A stretch of DNA of 6,529 bases from contig DVKN01000206.1 of assembly GCA_018716005.1 (NCBI GenBank), positions 1 to 6,529 on the forward strand, in the 5' to 3' direction. Below, piece after piece: positions 1 to 5,040 of the stretch. The position numbers and the translations under genes are program-made. Position 1 is the stretch's first letter. Each line of letters starts with the position of its first letter. This DNA comes from Candidatus Scatomorpha stercoravium. Lineage in GTDB: Bacteria; Bacillota; Clostridia; Oscillospirales; Oscillospiraceae. The notes under the pieces are model-generated. The model did no database searches, was not told the origin of the DNA, and saw only the letters and a list, made by a program, of their open reading frames with translations.

Positions 1-765
1 GACGACTATCTCGGCGTTCTCCATGTTGTAGGCCTCGTAGCGGACCTCGTTGGCCTCTATCTCGCGGTAGACGGCCTGGAGACGCTCGTTGTGCTCGCTG
101 AGGGCCTCGGTGGTGATGTACATGGAGTTGATGATGCTGCGCCCGGCGGGCTTGGTGAAGCCGTGGCCGTTGGCCGCCCAGGGCTTCTTCTCCAGGTCGA
201 CCTTGTACTCCTTCATCTCGGGGAGCACGACGGGCTCCATCATTTGGCAAATCATGCCGTCAGCCACGACCATGACGGGGCACTGGTACTTGTCGGCGGT
301 GTCGAAGGCGACGCTCATGAGGTCGATGCTCTCCTGGACGGAGGCGGGGGCGAAGACGACGAGATGGTAATCGCCGTGGCCGCCGCCCTTGGTGGCCTGG
401 AAGTAGTCGCCCTGGCCGGCCTGAATCGAGCCGAGGCCGGGGCCGCCGCGCATGACGTTCATGATGACGCAGGGCAGCTGGGCGCCGGCTATGTAGCTGA
501 TGCCCTCCTGCTTGAGGGAGACGCCGGGGGAGGAGGAGCTGGTGAGCACGCGCTCGCCGGTGCCGGCCGCGCCGTACACCATGTTGATAGCGCCGACCTC
601 GCTCTCGGCCTGCAGGAAGCAGCCGCCGATTTCGGGCATACGCTCGGACATATACTCGGGGATCTCAGTCTGCGGGGTGATAGGGTAGCCGAAGAAATAG
701 CGGCAGCCGGCCCTGATGGCGGCCTCGGCTATGGCCTCGGAGCCCTTCATGAGAGTCAATGCCAT
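1..765 (-). CDS. vorB: 2-oxoacid:ferredoxin oxidoreductase alpha subunit, VorB-type (3' end cut by window edge)
   Basis: Subunit of a CoA-dependent 2-oxoacid:ferredoxin oxidoreductase, which converts a 2-oxo acid plus CoA to acyl-CoA, CO2 and reduced ferredoxin in the cytoplasm. The visible 255 residues read without a stop from ATG at 763-765 to the left edge. They carry the family's N-terminal pyruvate:ferredoxin oxidoreductase domain: the signature YPITP at residues 27-31, the conserved ESEVGA stretch near 54-59, and a glycine-rich GGPGLG at 107-112. Alpha subunits of this type usually have about 350-370 residues, so roughly 100 are missing. The start is fixed by GGAGGAGG at 773-780, directly after the ferredoxin stop codon. 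The N-terminus (MALTLMKGSEAIAEAAIRAG) most resembles VorB, which acts on 3-methyl-2-oxobutanoate, but KorA (2-oxoglutarate) and other relatives share much of it. The class is certain; the substrate is an inference. TPP is expected on a separate beta subunit outside the window. Confidence 0.92.
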   Translation of the reverse strand, partial: MALTLMKGSEAIAEAAIRAGCRYFFGYPITPQTEIPEYMSERMPEIGGCFLQAESEVGAINMVYGAAGTGERVLTSSSSPGVSLKQEGISYIAGAQLPCVIMNVMRGGPGLGSIQAGQGDYFQATKGGGHGDYHLVVFAPASVQESIDLMSVAFDTADKYQCPVMVVADGMICQMMEPVVLPEMKEYKVDLEKKPWAANGHGFTKPAGRSIINSMYITTEALSEHNERLQAVYREIEANEVRYEAYNMENAEIVV

Positions 766-780
766 GTCTAATCCTCCTCC

Positions 781-990
781 TCAATCCTTCTCGATGCGGA
801 TTACCACATCGGGACACGTGCGGGCGCAGGACGCGCAGGCGATGCAGGCCGAGACGTCGGTAATCTCGGCGGGATGGTAGCCTTTGGCGTTCAGCTTGGT
901 CTTGGAGAGCTGCAGCAGCTTCTTCGGGCAGGCGCGAACGCACAGCCCGCAGCCCTTGCAGAGCTCCTCGTTGATAGTGAATTTGACCAT
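781..990 (-). CDS. 4Fe-4S ferredoxin-type delta subunit of the 2-oxoacid oxidoreductase
   Basis: A 69-residue bacterial-type ferredoxin with two complete [4Fe-4S] motifs: Cys11, Cys14, Cys17 and Cys21 (CKGCGLCVRACP), and Cys49, Cys52, Cys55 and Cys59 (CIACASCARTCP). All eight ligands and the proline after each fourth Cys are present. In multi-subunit 2-oxoacid oxidoreductases such a protein is the delta (KorD/PorD/VorD-like) subunit that carries electrons from the TPP centre to external ferredoxin. The gene sits 15 bases ahead of the alpha subunit, and its TGA stop (781-783) abuts that gene's ribosome binding site, which suggests coupled translation and equal expression. Its own start ATG (988-990) has GAGGT at 997-1001. 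It could serve as a free ferredoxin, but position and size favour a dedicated subunit. Confidence 0.93.
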   Translation of the reverse strand: MVKFTINEELCKGCGLCVRACPKKLLQLSKTKLNAKGYHPAEITDVSACIACASCARTCPDVVIRIEKD

Positions 991-1044
991 ACTTCTACCT
1001 CGTTTCTATGATGTAGTTTACGGTTGACTGTTTATAATGGCCGC

Positions 1045-1752
1045 TCAGAGGCCCTCCCTGGTGAAGGTCTCCCAGTCGCGGTGCATATACGTCTCTATGG
1101 GCAGCGGCATGCCTACGTACCTGGGGTCGCGCTCCTCGGCCATGAACTCGGCGAGGATGTCCGGCCGGCCGGAGGTGTAGAGCACCGGGACACCGCTGCG
1201 GCGGCTCGCCTCGGCGACTATCTCGTAGCCGTCGCGCAGGTCGTCGGCGCTCGCCATGCGGGCGAGGTTCGTGTTGTTTATGAAGCCCGTGACCTTCTGC
1301 CTGGAGTGCCGCTCCATGCCCTCCATGAGGCTCAGGAGCTTGTCGGCCGTGCCGGCCATGGGCCGCCGCGTGTTCACGACGTTCAGGACCTTTACGCTCC
1401 CCTCGGGCAGCGCGGCGAAGTCGTTGTGGTAGCGCCCGAGGGCCGTCGCGCCCGCGGGGTCGCCGCCGACGTCGAAGATAACCGTATCCCAGTCCAGGGC
1501 GAAGGCGCTGGCCACCTCGGCGGGCAGCGAGAGCGTCTCGACGCTGGAGTGGACGAAGTTGGGGCTCACGAGGCGGATTTCCTTGCTCTTTATGAGGTTG
1601 CCGCGGTCGGTGAGGCGGAAATAGGTGTTGACCATGTCAAGGTCGAGGAGCTCGACTTTCTTGCCCTGCTCCGCGGCCTGAAAGGCAAAGTTGAGCGCGA
1701 GCTCAGTCTTGCCCGAGCCGTAGTTGCCTATGAGGATGATTATTTCCTTCAC
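1045..1752 (-). CDS. P-loop NTPase of the MinD/ParA/CobQ-like (SIMIBI) group, function unknown
   Basis: A 235-residue soluble ATP- or GTP-binding protein. It opens with a hydrophobic strand and a classical Walker A motif, GNYGSGKT (residues 9-16). A DLDMVNTYFR stretch follows at 37-46, where SIMIBI NTPases place switch I, and then a Walker B/switch II-like DVGGDPAG at 94-101. NNTN at 159-162 may contact the base. It lacks the second (deviant) lysine of true MinD/ParA proteins, KGGxGKT. No membrane segments or metal-binding cysteine clusters are seen. The start is GTG at 1750-1752: there is an in-frame stop seven codons upstream and no other start codon before Walker A. AGGAAGG at 1765-1771, 12 bases away, may be its ribosome binding site. 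Lying between the dehydrogenases and the oxidoreductase genes, it might be a maturation or assembly factor for the enzyme, but nothing in the sequence proves this. Confidence 0.85.
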   Translation of the reverse strand: MKEIIILIGNYGSGKTELALNFAFQAAEQGKKVELLDLDMVNTYFRLTDRGNLIKSKEIRLVSPNFVHSSVETLSLPAEVASAFALDWDTVIFDVGGDPAGATALGRYHNDFAALPEGSVKVLNVVNTRRPMAGTADKLLSLMEGMERHSRQKVTGFINNTNLARMASADDLRDGYEIVAEASRRSGVPVLYTSGRPDILAEFMAEERDPRYVGMPLPIETYMHRDWETFTREGL

Positions 1753-1779
1753 TTCAATCCACGTCCTTCCTCATTGCGC

Positions 1780-1804
1780 CCCGGGGCGCGGGAAACGCCC
1801 CGGG
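1780..1804 (-). repeat. GC-rich hairpin between dehydrogenase and NTPase genes
   Basis: Perfect 9-bp inverted repeat: CCCGGGGCG at 1780-1788 and CGCCCCGGG at 1796-1804, with a 7-base loop. It lies in the 68-base gap after the stop of the second dehydrogenase (1821) and before the GTG start of the NTPase. No T-run follows on the minus strand, so it is not a standard rho-independent terminator. It could slow transcription, mark an mRNA processing point or protect the 3' end of the upstream message, lowering expression of the genes downstream relative to the dehydrogenases. Confidence 0.6.
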
Positions 1805-1820
1805 ACCTGCGCGGCGTTTC

Positions 1821-2786
1821 TCAGCCGTTCTTCTCGCCGTACTGGTTGTCGTAGTTGTCCTGGATGCAGCGCACGAGGTCGCTGAGCACGTCGCAGGTGG
1901 GGGTGGGGATGTTGAACTGCTTGCCGTAGTCGCTGATAGCACCGGTGAGTGTGTCGACCTCGGTGCGCAGCTTCTTATAAAGCATATCCTGCGCCATGCT
2001 GGGATAGTAGTCGGAGATGTTGTCGATGATGTGCTGATGGTCGACGGCGATGAACTCGTCGGCGTCCATCTTGACGCCCTTCGCGTTGGCGACGGCGCAG
2101 CACTCGCGAATCACGTTGTGGAAGAGCTTCTGGCCCCAGGGGTTCTGCTCGACGTAGCCAATCTTGAGCCTGGTGACGGCGCAGACGGTGTTGACGGTGC
2201 AGTTGACGGTGACCTTCTTCCAGATGAAGGGGAGGACGTCGTCGCGGAAGACGGCCTCGCAGCCGCCCTTGTTGAAGCACTCTTCCATGTGCTTGCCGGC
2301 GGCGACGGTGAGCTCGTTGTTCTCGAGCGCGCCGAAGTTCATGATAACGCCCTCGCTGGGGGTGGAGATGCAGCCGCCGGGGCCGTCGAGCGCGGTGCCG
2401 ATGACGCCGGAGCCGACCATGCAGCGGGAGGCGGGGTAGTACTTGAGCAGCTTGTCGTCGTTGCCGAGACCGTTAATGAGGCTGACAAGGACGGTGTTGG
2501 GGCCGATGCAGTGCTTCGCGCCCTGGATGGCGCTCTCGAGCTGGTTGGCCTTGGTCATGAAGATGACGATGTCCATGACGTCGACCTCGTCGGCGCTGTA
2601 GGCGGTGTGGAAGCCGGTGAGGACGGTGGTCTTGTCGGGGTAGATAGTGAACTTCATGCCGTTGTCCCTGACGGCGTCCATGTGGGCCTTGTAGGGGTCG
2701 ATGAGCGTCATGTCCGCGCCGCCGGCACGGAGATAGCTGGCGAACACGCTGCCGGCCGCGCCGGAGCCTACCATTGCGATTTTCAT
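1821..2786 (-). CDS. Ketopantoate reductase (ApbA/PanE) family dehydrogenase, copy 1
   Basis: A 321-residue NAD(P)-dependent oxidoreductase with the usual full length of the family. An N-terminal Rossmann domain carries GxGxxG at residues 7-12 (GSGAAG). The all-helical C-terminal domain runs from about residue 185. By comparison with E. coli PanE the active-site residues appear present: Asn105 (LINGLGN), the catalytic Lys191 in WKKVTVNC, Asn195, Asn199, Ser263 and Glu276 in TEVD. Strand beta-2 ends in Asp30 (LIDPYKAH), where E. coli PanE has an NADPH-binding Arg; an acidic residue there usually indicates NAD. The start ATG has an excellent GAGGAGG at 2794-2800, seven bases upstream, within a purine-rich leader. 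The family includes true ketopantoate reductases (pantothenate synthesis) and D-2-hydroxyacid dehydrogenases for branched-chain 2-oxo acids. With no pan genes nearby, the second role seems more likely here, so no panE symbol is given. Confidence 0.88.
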   Translation of the reverse strand: MKIAMVGSGAAGSVFASYLRAGGADMTLIDPYKAHMDAVRDNGMKFTIYPDKTTVLTGFHTAYSADEVDVMDIVIFMTKANQLESAIQGAKHCIGPNTVLVSLINGLGNDDKLLKYYPASRCMVGSGVIGTALDGPGGCISTPSEGVIMNFGALENNELTVAAGKHMEECFNKGGCEAVFRDDVLPFIWKKVTVNCTVNTVCAVTRLKIGYVEQNPWGQKLFHNVIRECCAVANAKGVKMDADEFIAVDHQHIIDNISDYYPSMAQDMLYKKLRTEVDTLTGAISDYGKQFNIPTPTCDVLSDLVRCIQDNYDNQYGEKNG

Positions 2787-2873
2787 TGGGTTTCCTCCTC
2801 GTTTTTTTCTCTTGCTTCTCTTCCCGATTTATTCTGTGAGTTTAACGCCGTCACATCCGGCGGAGAGAGCGGT

Positions 2874-3833
2874 TTATGCGTTGTCCATGCCGTACTGGCG
2901 GTCGTAATTGCCCTGTACGCAGCGGATTATGTCCGCGAGGACGCTGTTGTAGGGCGTGGGGACGCCGAGGCGCTCGCCGTACATGGCAATCGCGCCGTTG
3001 AGCACGTCTATCTCGGTCTGGCGATGGTGTATCACCGCGTCCTGGGCCATGCTCGGGTAGTAGTCGCCGAGGTTCGCGCGCAGGTTATCGATGTCGGACT
3101 CTATGAGCGGCCAGATATCGCCGACGCCCAGGGCCTTCGCGACGGCGCAGCCCTCGCGCCAGACGTTCATGAGGAGCTTCATGCCCCAGTCGTTGTCCAT
3201 GACGAAGTGCAGCCTGAGCCGCGAGGCGGCGCAGACGGCGTTGTAGCCGCTGTTGGTGACGGCCTTCTTCCAGAGCAGGACGCGCACGTCCTCCTCAAAG
3301 CTCGCGCGGCAGCCGCCCGCCTCGAAGCATTCCTCGAGGTATTTGCCGGCCGCGTCCGTCTCCGGGCTCTTCTCGACCGCGCCGAAGAACATCTGCACGC
3401 CGTCCTCGGGCTTGGATACGCAGCAGCCGGGCCCGGCAAGCTCGGTGCCTATGACGCCCGCGCCGTACATGATGCGGGTCCTGGGCACGTACTTCATGAG
3501 TATTTCGTCGTTGCCTATGCCGTTCTGGAGCGAGACCACGACGGTCTCCGGTCCCACGCAGTGCATGACCTCGGGCATGACGCCGTCGGTCTGCGTGGCC
3601 TTGACCATGAGGATGACTATGTCCATTACGGGCAGGTTCAGCGCGGAATCCGTGGTGTGGAAGCCGGTGAGCACGCACTCCTCCCCCTTGCAGCGGAAGG
3701 TGAGGCCGTCGGCGGCTATCTTGTCCATATGGGCCTTGTACCTGTCGACGAGGTACATATCCGCCCCGCCGCGCCTCAGGTACGCCGCGAAAACGCTGCC
3801 GGCCGCGCCGGAACCTATCATGGCAATCTTCAT
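2874..3833 (-). CDS. Ketopantoate reductase (ApbA/PanE) family dehydrogenase, copy 2
   Basis: A 319-residue paralogue of the next gene downstream, about half identical by eye and nearly the same over the first 37 residues. GSGAAG at 7-12 is the dinucleotide-binding loop, and beta-2 ends in Asp30 (LVDRYKAH), again suggesting NAD. The expected catalytic residues are Asn104 (LQNGIGN), Lys190 (LLWKKAVTN), Asn194, Asn198, Ser261 and Glu274 (TEID). The active-site segment differs from copy 1 (VTNSGYN against VNCTVN), so the substrates may differ. The reading frame runs open upstream to 4292, but homology starts at the ATG at 3831-3833, which overlaps the regulator's TGA as ATGA and has AAGGAG at 3845-3850. 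That start is chosen; the coupling suggests the regulator and this enzyme are made together. It may be a 2-hydroxyacid dehydrogenase rather than PanE. Confidence 0.88.
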   Translation of the reverse strand: MKIAMIGSGAAGSVFAAYLRRGGADMYLVDRYKAHMDKIAADGLTFRCKGEECVLTGFHTTDSALNLPVMDIVILMVKATQTDGVMPEVMHCVGPETVVVSLQNGIGNDEILMKYVPRTRIMYGAGVIGTELAGPGCCVSKPEDGVQMFFGAVEKSPETDAAGKYLEECFEAGGCRASFEEDVRVLLWKKAVTNSGYNAVCAASRLRLHFVMDNDWGMKLLMNVWREGCAVAKALGVGDIWPLIESDIDNLRANLGDYYPSMAQDAVIHHRQTEIDVLNGAIAMYGERLGVPTPYNSVLADIIRCVQGNYDRQYGMDNA

Positions 3834-4591
3834 GTGTCTGCTTTCTCCTTTTTGGGCTTTTCGGGCACGCGCTTGAATATGGCGAAGGGGTCGCCCTTGT
3901 CGTCGCAGTAGGCGACGAAGTTGAGGCTCGAGCGGATGTGGTCCGCCATCGACTGGCGCGCGAGCGCCGGTATATGCAGCTTTATGGCCGAGACTATGGC
4001 CACGTGCTGGTGCACGACCTGGCTCGACCAGGGGTTGGTGGAGCCGGGGTTTATGAACTTCGTCCAGCTGCCCTGGTACATCTTGAGGTTGGGCAGCAGC
4101 TCGTTGTAGCTCCTTATGAGGTACTTGTTCCCGCAGGAGTCCACGATGAGCTTGTGGAAGGGCATATCCGTCTCCTTGAGCCGGATGCCGTCGAGCTTGG
4201 GCACGGCCTTCTTGAACTCCGTCGCGAGGGAATCCATCTGCGCTATCGCCTCGGGGGAGGCGTTCTCCGCGCAGAGCGCCGCCGCCTCGCACTCTATGGC
4301 GGTGCGCGCGTCGTATAGGTCTATCATGTCGCGCATGTTCATGTCCGTGACGTAAAAGCCGCTCGAGTGCGGTCTCGTCTCGACGAAGCCTATCGCCTGC
4401 AGGCGGTTGATAGCCTCCACGACGGGGGTGCGCGAGATACCCAGATCGGTGGCAATCTGGTTAATATTCAGCTTTGAGGCCGGAGGGACGTCCAGGACGA
4501 CGATTTCGTCGTACAGAATCTGGGTGACGACGTCGCTCAGCTTAGCAAACGGGTTTTGTTCGAGATAGCTTTCCAACTTTTCGCGATTCAT
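3830..4591 (-). CDS. GntR-family transcriptional regulator, FadR/FCD subfamily
   Basis: A 253-residue DNA-binding regulator. The winged helix-turn-helix spans about residues 17-82, with the classic recognition stretch LNINQIATDLGISRTPVVEA at 41-60, followed by the wing (HSSGFYVTD). The C-terminal FCD ligand-binding domain covers about 87-226 and keeps the likely metal-site residues Asp142, His146 (TDMPFH), His196 (VVHQH) and His218 (ADHIR). FCD domains of this kind usually bind small organic acids through a bound metal, which fits control of an organic acid pathway. It is the first gene of the minus-strand operon and diverges from a transporter gene across 449 bases, the usual layout for a local regulator of both units. 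The start ATG (4589-4591) has only a modest ribosome binding site, GGGTGG at 4602-4607. The tail from about 243 is lysine-rich and probably disordered. The effector is unknown. Confidence 0.92.
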   Translation of the reverse strand: MNREKLESYLEQNPFAKLSDVVTQILYDEIVVLDVPPASKLNINQIATDLGISRTPVVEAINRLQAIGFVETRPHSSGFYVTDMNMRDMIDLYDARTAIECEAAALCAENASPEAIAQMDSLATEFKKAVPKLDGIRLKETDMPFHKLIVDSCGNKYLIRSYNELLPNLKMYQGSWTKFINPGSTNPWSSQVVHQHVAIVSAIKLHIPALARQSMADHIRSSLNFVAYCDDKGDPFAIFKRVPEKPKKEKADT

Positions 4592-4597
4592 TTGAAT
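4586..4597. promoter_or_regulatory. Palindrome over the regulator start codon, possible operator
   Basis: ATTCA-TT-TGAAT is a perfect 5+5 palindrome that covers the regulator's ATG (4589-4591). It could be an autoregulatory site or simply chance in AT-rich sequence; position is the only support. Confidence 0.25.
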
Positions 4598-4625
4598 TTA
4601 ACCACCCGGAGAGCAATTTCGATGC

Positions 4626-4662
4626 ACGGGGGTAGAATTTGCACTGGACGCAATGCCCCCGT
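4626..4662 (-). repeat. Inverted repeat in the regulator's 5' leader
   Basis: ACGGGGG at 4626-4632 and CCCCCGT at 4656-4662 form a perfect 7-bp GC-rich stem with a 23-base loop, 34 to 70 bases ahead of the regulator start. If transcription begins near 4707, as the candidate promoter suggests, this would fold in the mRNA leader. The arms also belong to a set of CGGGGG boxes in this gap and could instead be paired protein-binding sites. Confidence 0.4.
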
Positions 4663-4713
4663 TCACGTCTAATTTACCACAAACGCACCCCGAAAATCAA
4701 GATGTATGCAATA

Positions 4714-4743
4714 ATTCTACAAATCACACAATCCTGCCCTCAA
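4714..4743 (-). promoter_or_regulatory. Candidate promoter for the regulator operon
   Basis: On the minus strand, TTGAGG (4738-4743) and TAGAAT (4714-4719) are separated by 18 bases, matching four of six and five of six consensus positions. The predicted start lies near 4707, giving a leader of about 115 bases. The -10 box lies inside a TGTA-N11-TACA palindrome (4703-4721) that could be an operator. Other weak pairs exist nearby (for example TTGATT/TAAATT), so this choice is tentative. Confidence 0.3.
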
Positions 4744-4841
4744 AGAAATGCTTTTCCAAAATGCATCCTCCGCGTAAAAAAATCTTCGATAACTTTTTCA
4801 CCAATATACCTCCCGGGGGCATTTTGAGGTGTGAATTTTCT

Positions 4842-4878
4842 GTCAATTGACCCTTTTAAAAGCAAGCCGTGCCGCACG
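4842..4878. repeat. Cluster of three adjacent perfect palindromes
   Basis: Three perfect palindromes lie within 37 bases: GTCAATTGAC (4842-4851), CTTTTAAAAG (4853-4862) and CGTGC-C-GCACG (4868-4878). They are 62 to 98 bases upstream of the transporter's -35 box and on the far side of the regulator's candidate promoter. Such spacing suits binding of a dimeric regulator, possibly the adjacent GntR protein, but none matches the GTnnnAC core known for many FadR-group operators. Function is inferred. Confidence 0.4.
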
Positions 4879-4937
4879 CGGCCGGATTGCGCTTAAACAG
4901 GAGCAAACTTAACAGTCTGTTCATAAACCTGCGCGTG

Positions 4938-4950
4938 AATTGAAACAATT
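4938..4950. promoter_or_regulatory. Palindromic operator candidate overlapping the transporter -35 box
   Basis: AATTG-AAA-CAATT is a perfect 5+5 palindrome with a 3-base centre that contains the whole -35 hexamer (4940-4945). A protein bound here would block RNA polymerase. The surrounding 12 bases (4935-4946) share nine positions with 4842-4853, which contains the palindrome GTCAATTGAC, so the two may be sites for one regulator. The adjacent GntR protein is the obvious candidate. Confidence 0.4.
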
Positions 4951-4968
4951 TCCGCTATGAATTATAAT
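4940..4968 (+). promoter_or_regulatory. Sigma-A/sigma-70 type promoter of the transporter gene
   Basis: TTGAAA (4940-4945), a 17-base spacer and a perfect TATAAT (4963-4968) form a near-consensus promoter. Transcription should begin near 4975, giving a leader of about 65 bases before the ATG at 5041. It also shows that an earlier in-frame ATG at 4957 cannot be the start codon. Confidence 0.8.
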
Positions 4969-5023
4969 CCAAGCATGTCGCTTCCCGGCGGCTGTGAGAA
5001 GAGAGAGACTATACCCACAAGGG

Positions 5024-5030
5024 AAAGGAG
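5024..5030 (+). promoter_or_regulatory. Ribosome binding site that fixes the transporter start
   Basis: AAAGGAG lies ten bases before the ATG at 5041. The open frame extends 28 codons further upstream to an ATG at 4957, but that lies inside the promoter and has no such site. Confidence 0.8.
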
Positions 5031-5040
5031 AGCCGAATCT

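Larger units (their letters stand above)
4592..5040. other. Intergenic control region between divergent transcription units
   Basis: 449 bases without a convincing gene, clearly richer in A and T than the flanking coding DNA. From left to right it holds the regulator's leader with an inverted repeat, a candidate minus-strand promoter near 4714-4743, a very small possible reading frame on the minus strand (4724-4801), a cluster of palindromes (4842-4878), a strong plus-strand promoter (4940-4968) and the 65-base leader of the transporter. Plus-strand open frames of 62-65 codons at 4639-4850 have no ribosome binding site or recognisable product. No tRNA, rRNA, known riboswitch or CRISPR repeat was seen. 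Confidence 0.75.

Noticed and set aside
91..771. A 226-codon plus-strand frame opposite the VorB gene
   Set aside because: Low-complexity Ala/Gly/Val/Asp composition; it is the shadow of a confidently identified gene.
2787..2873. A separate promoter or terminator between the two dehydrogenase genes
   Set aside because: Only a 5-bp hairpin without a T-run and a purine-rich leader are visible on the minus strand; no convincing -35/-10 pair was found.
2031..3911. A 626-codon open frame on the plus strand, antisense to both dehydrogenase genes
   Set aside because: It runs opposite two clear family members and through the gap between them. Its product is rich in Ala, Gly, Val, Asp and His with no recognisable domain, as expected of the antisense frame of GC-rich codons, and it has no good ribosome binding site.
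2874..4292. Long 472-residue version of the second dehydrogenase, starting at 4292
   Set aside because: The extra 150 or so N-terminal residues lie in a shifted frame of the GntR gene, while family homology and a ribosome binding site begin at 3833.
4639..4850. Two overlapping plus-strand frames of 62 and 65 codons in the intergenic gap
   Set aside because: No ribosome binding site, no family resemblance and no matching codon use; they overlap each other and the candidate promoter of the opposite strand.
4957..5040. Upstream ATG adding 28 residues to the transporter
   Set aside because: It lies between the -35 and -10 boxes of the promoter, has no ribosome binding site, and the added residues do not look like part of the family.
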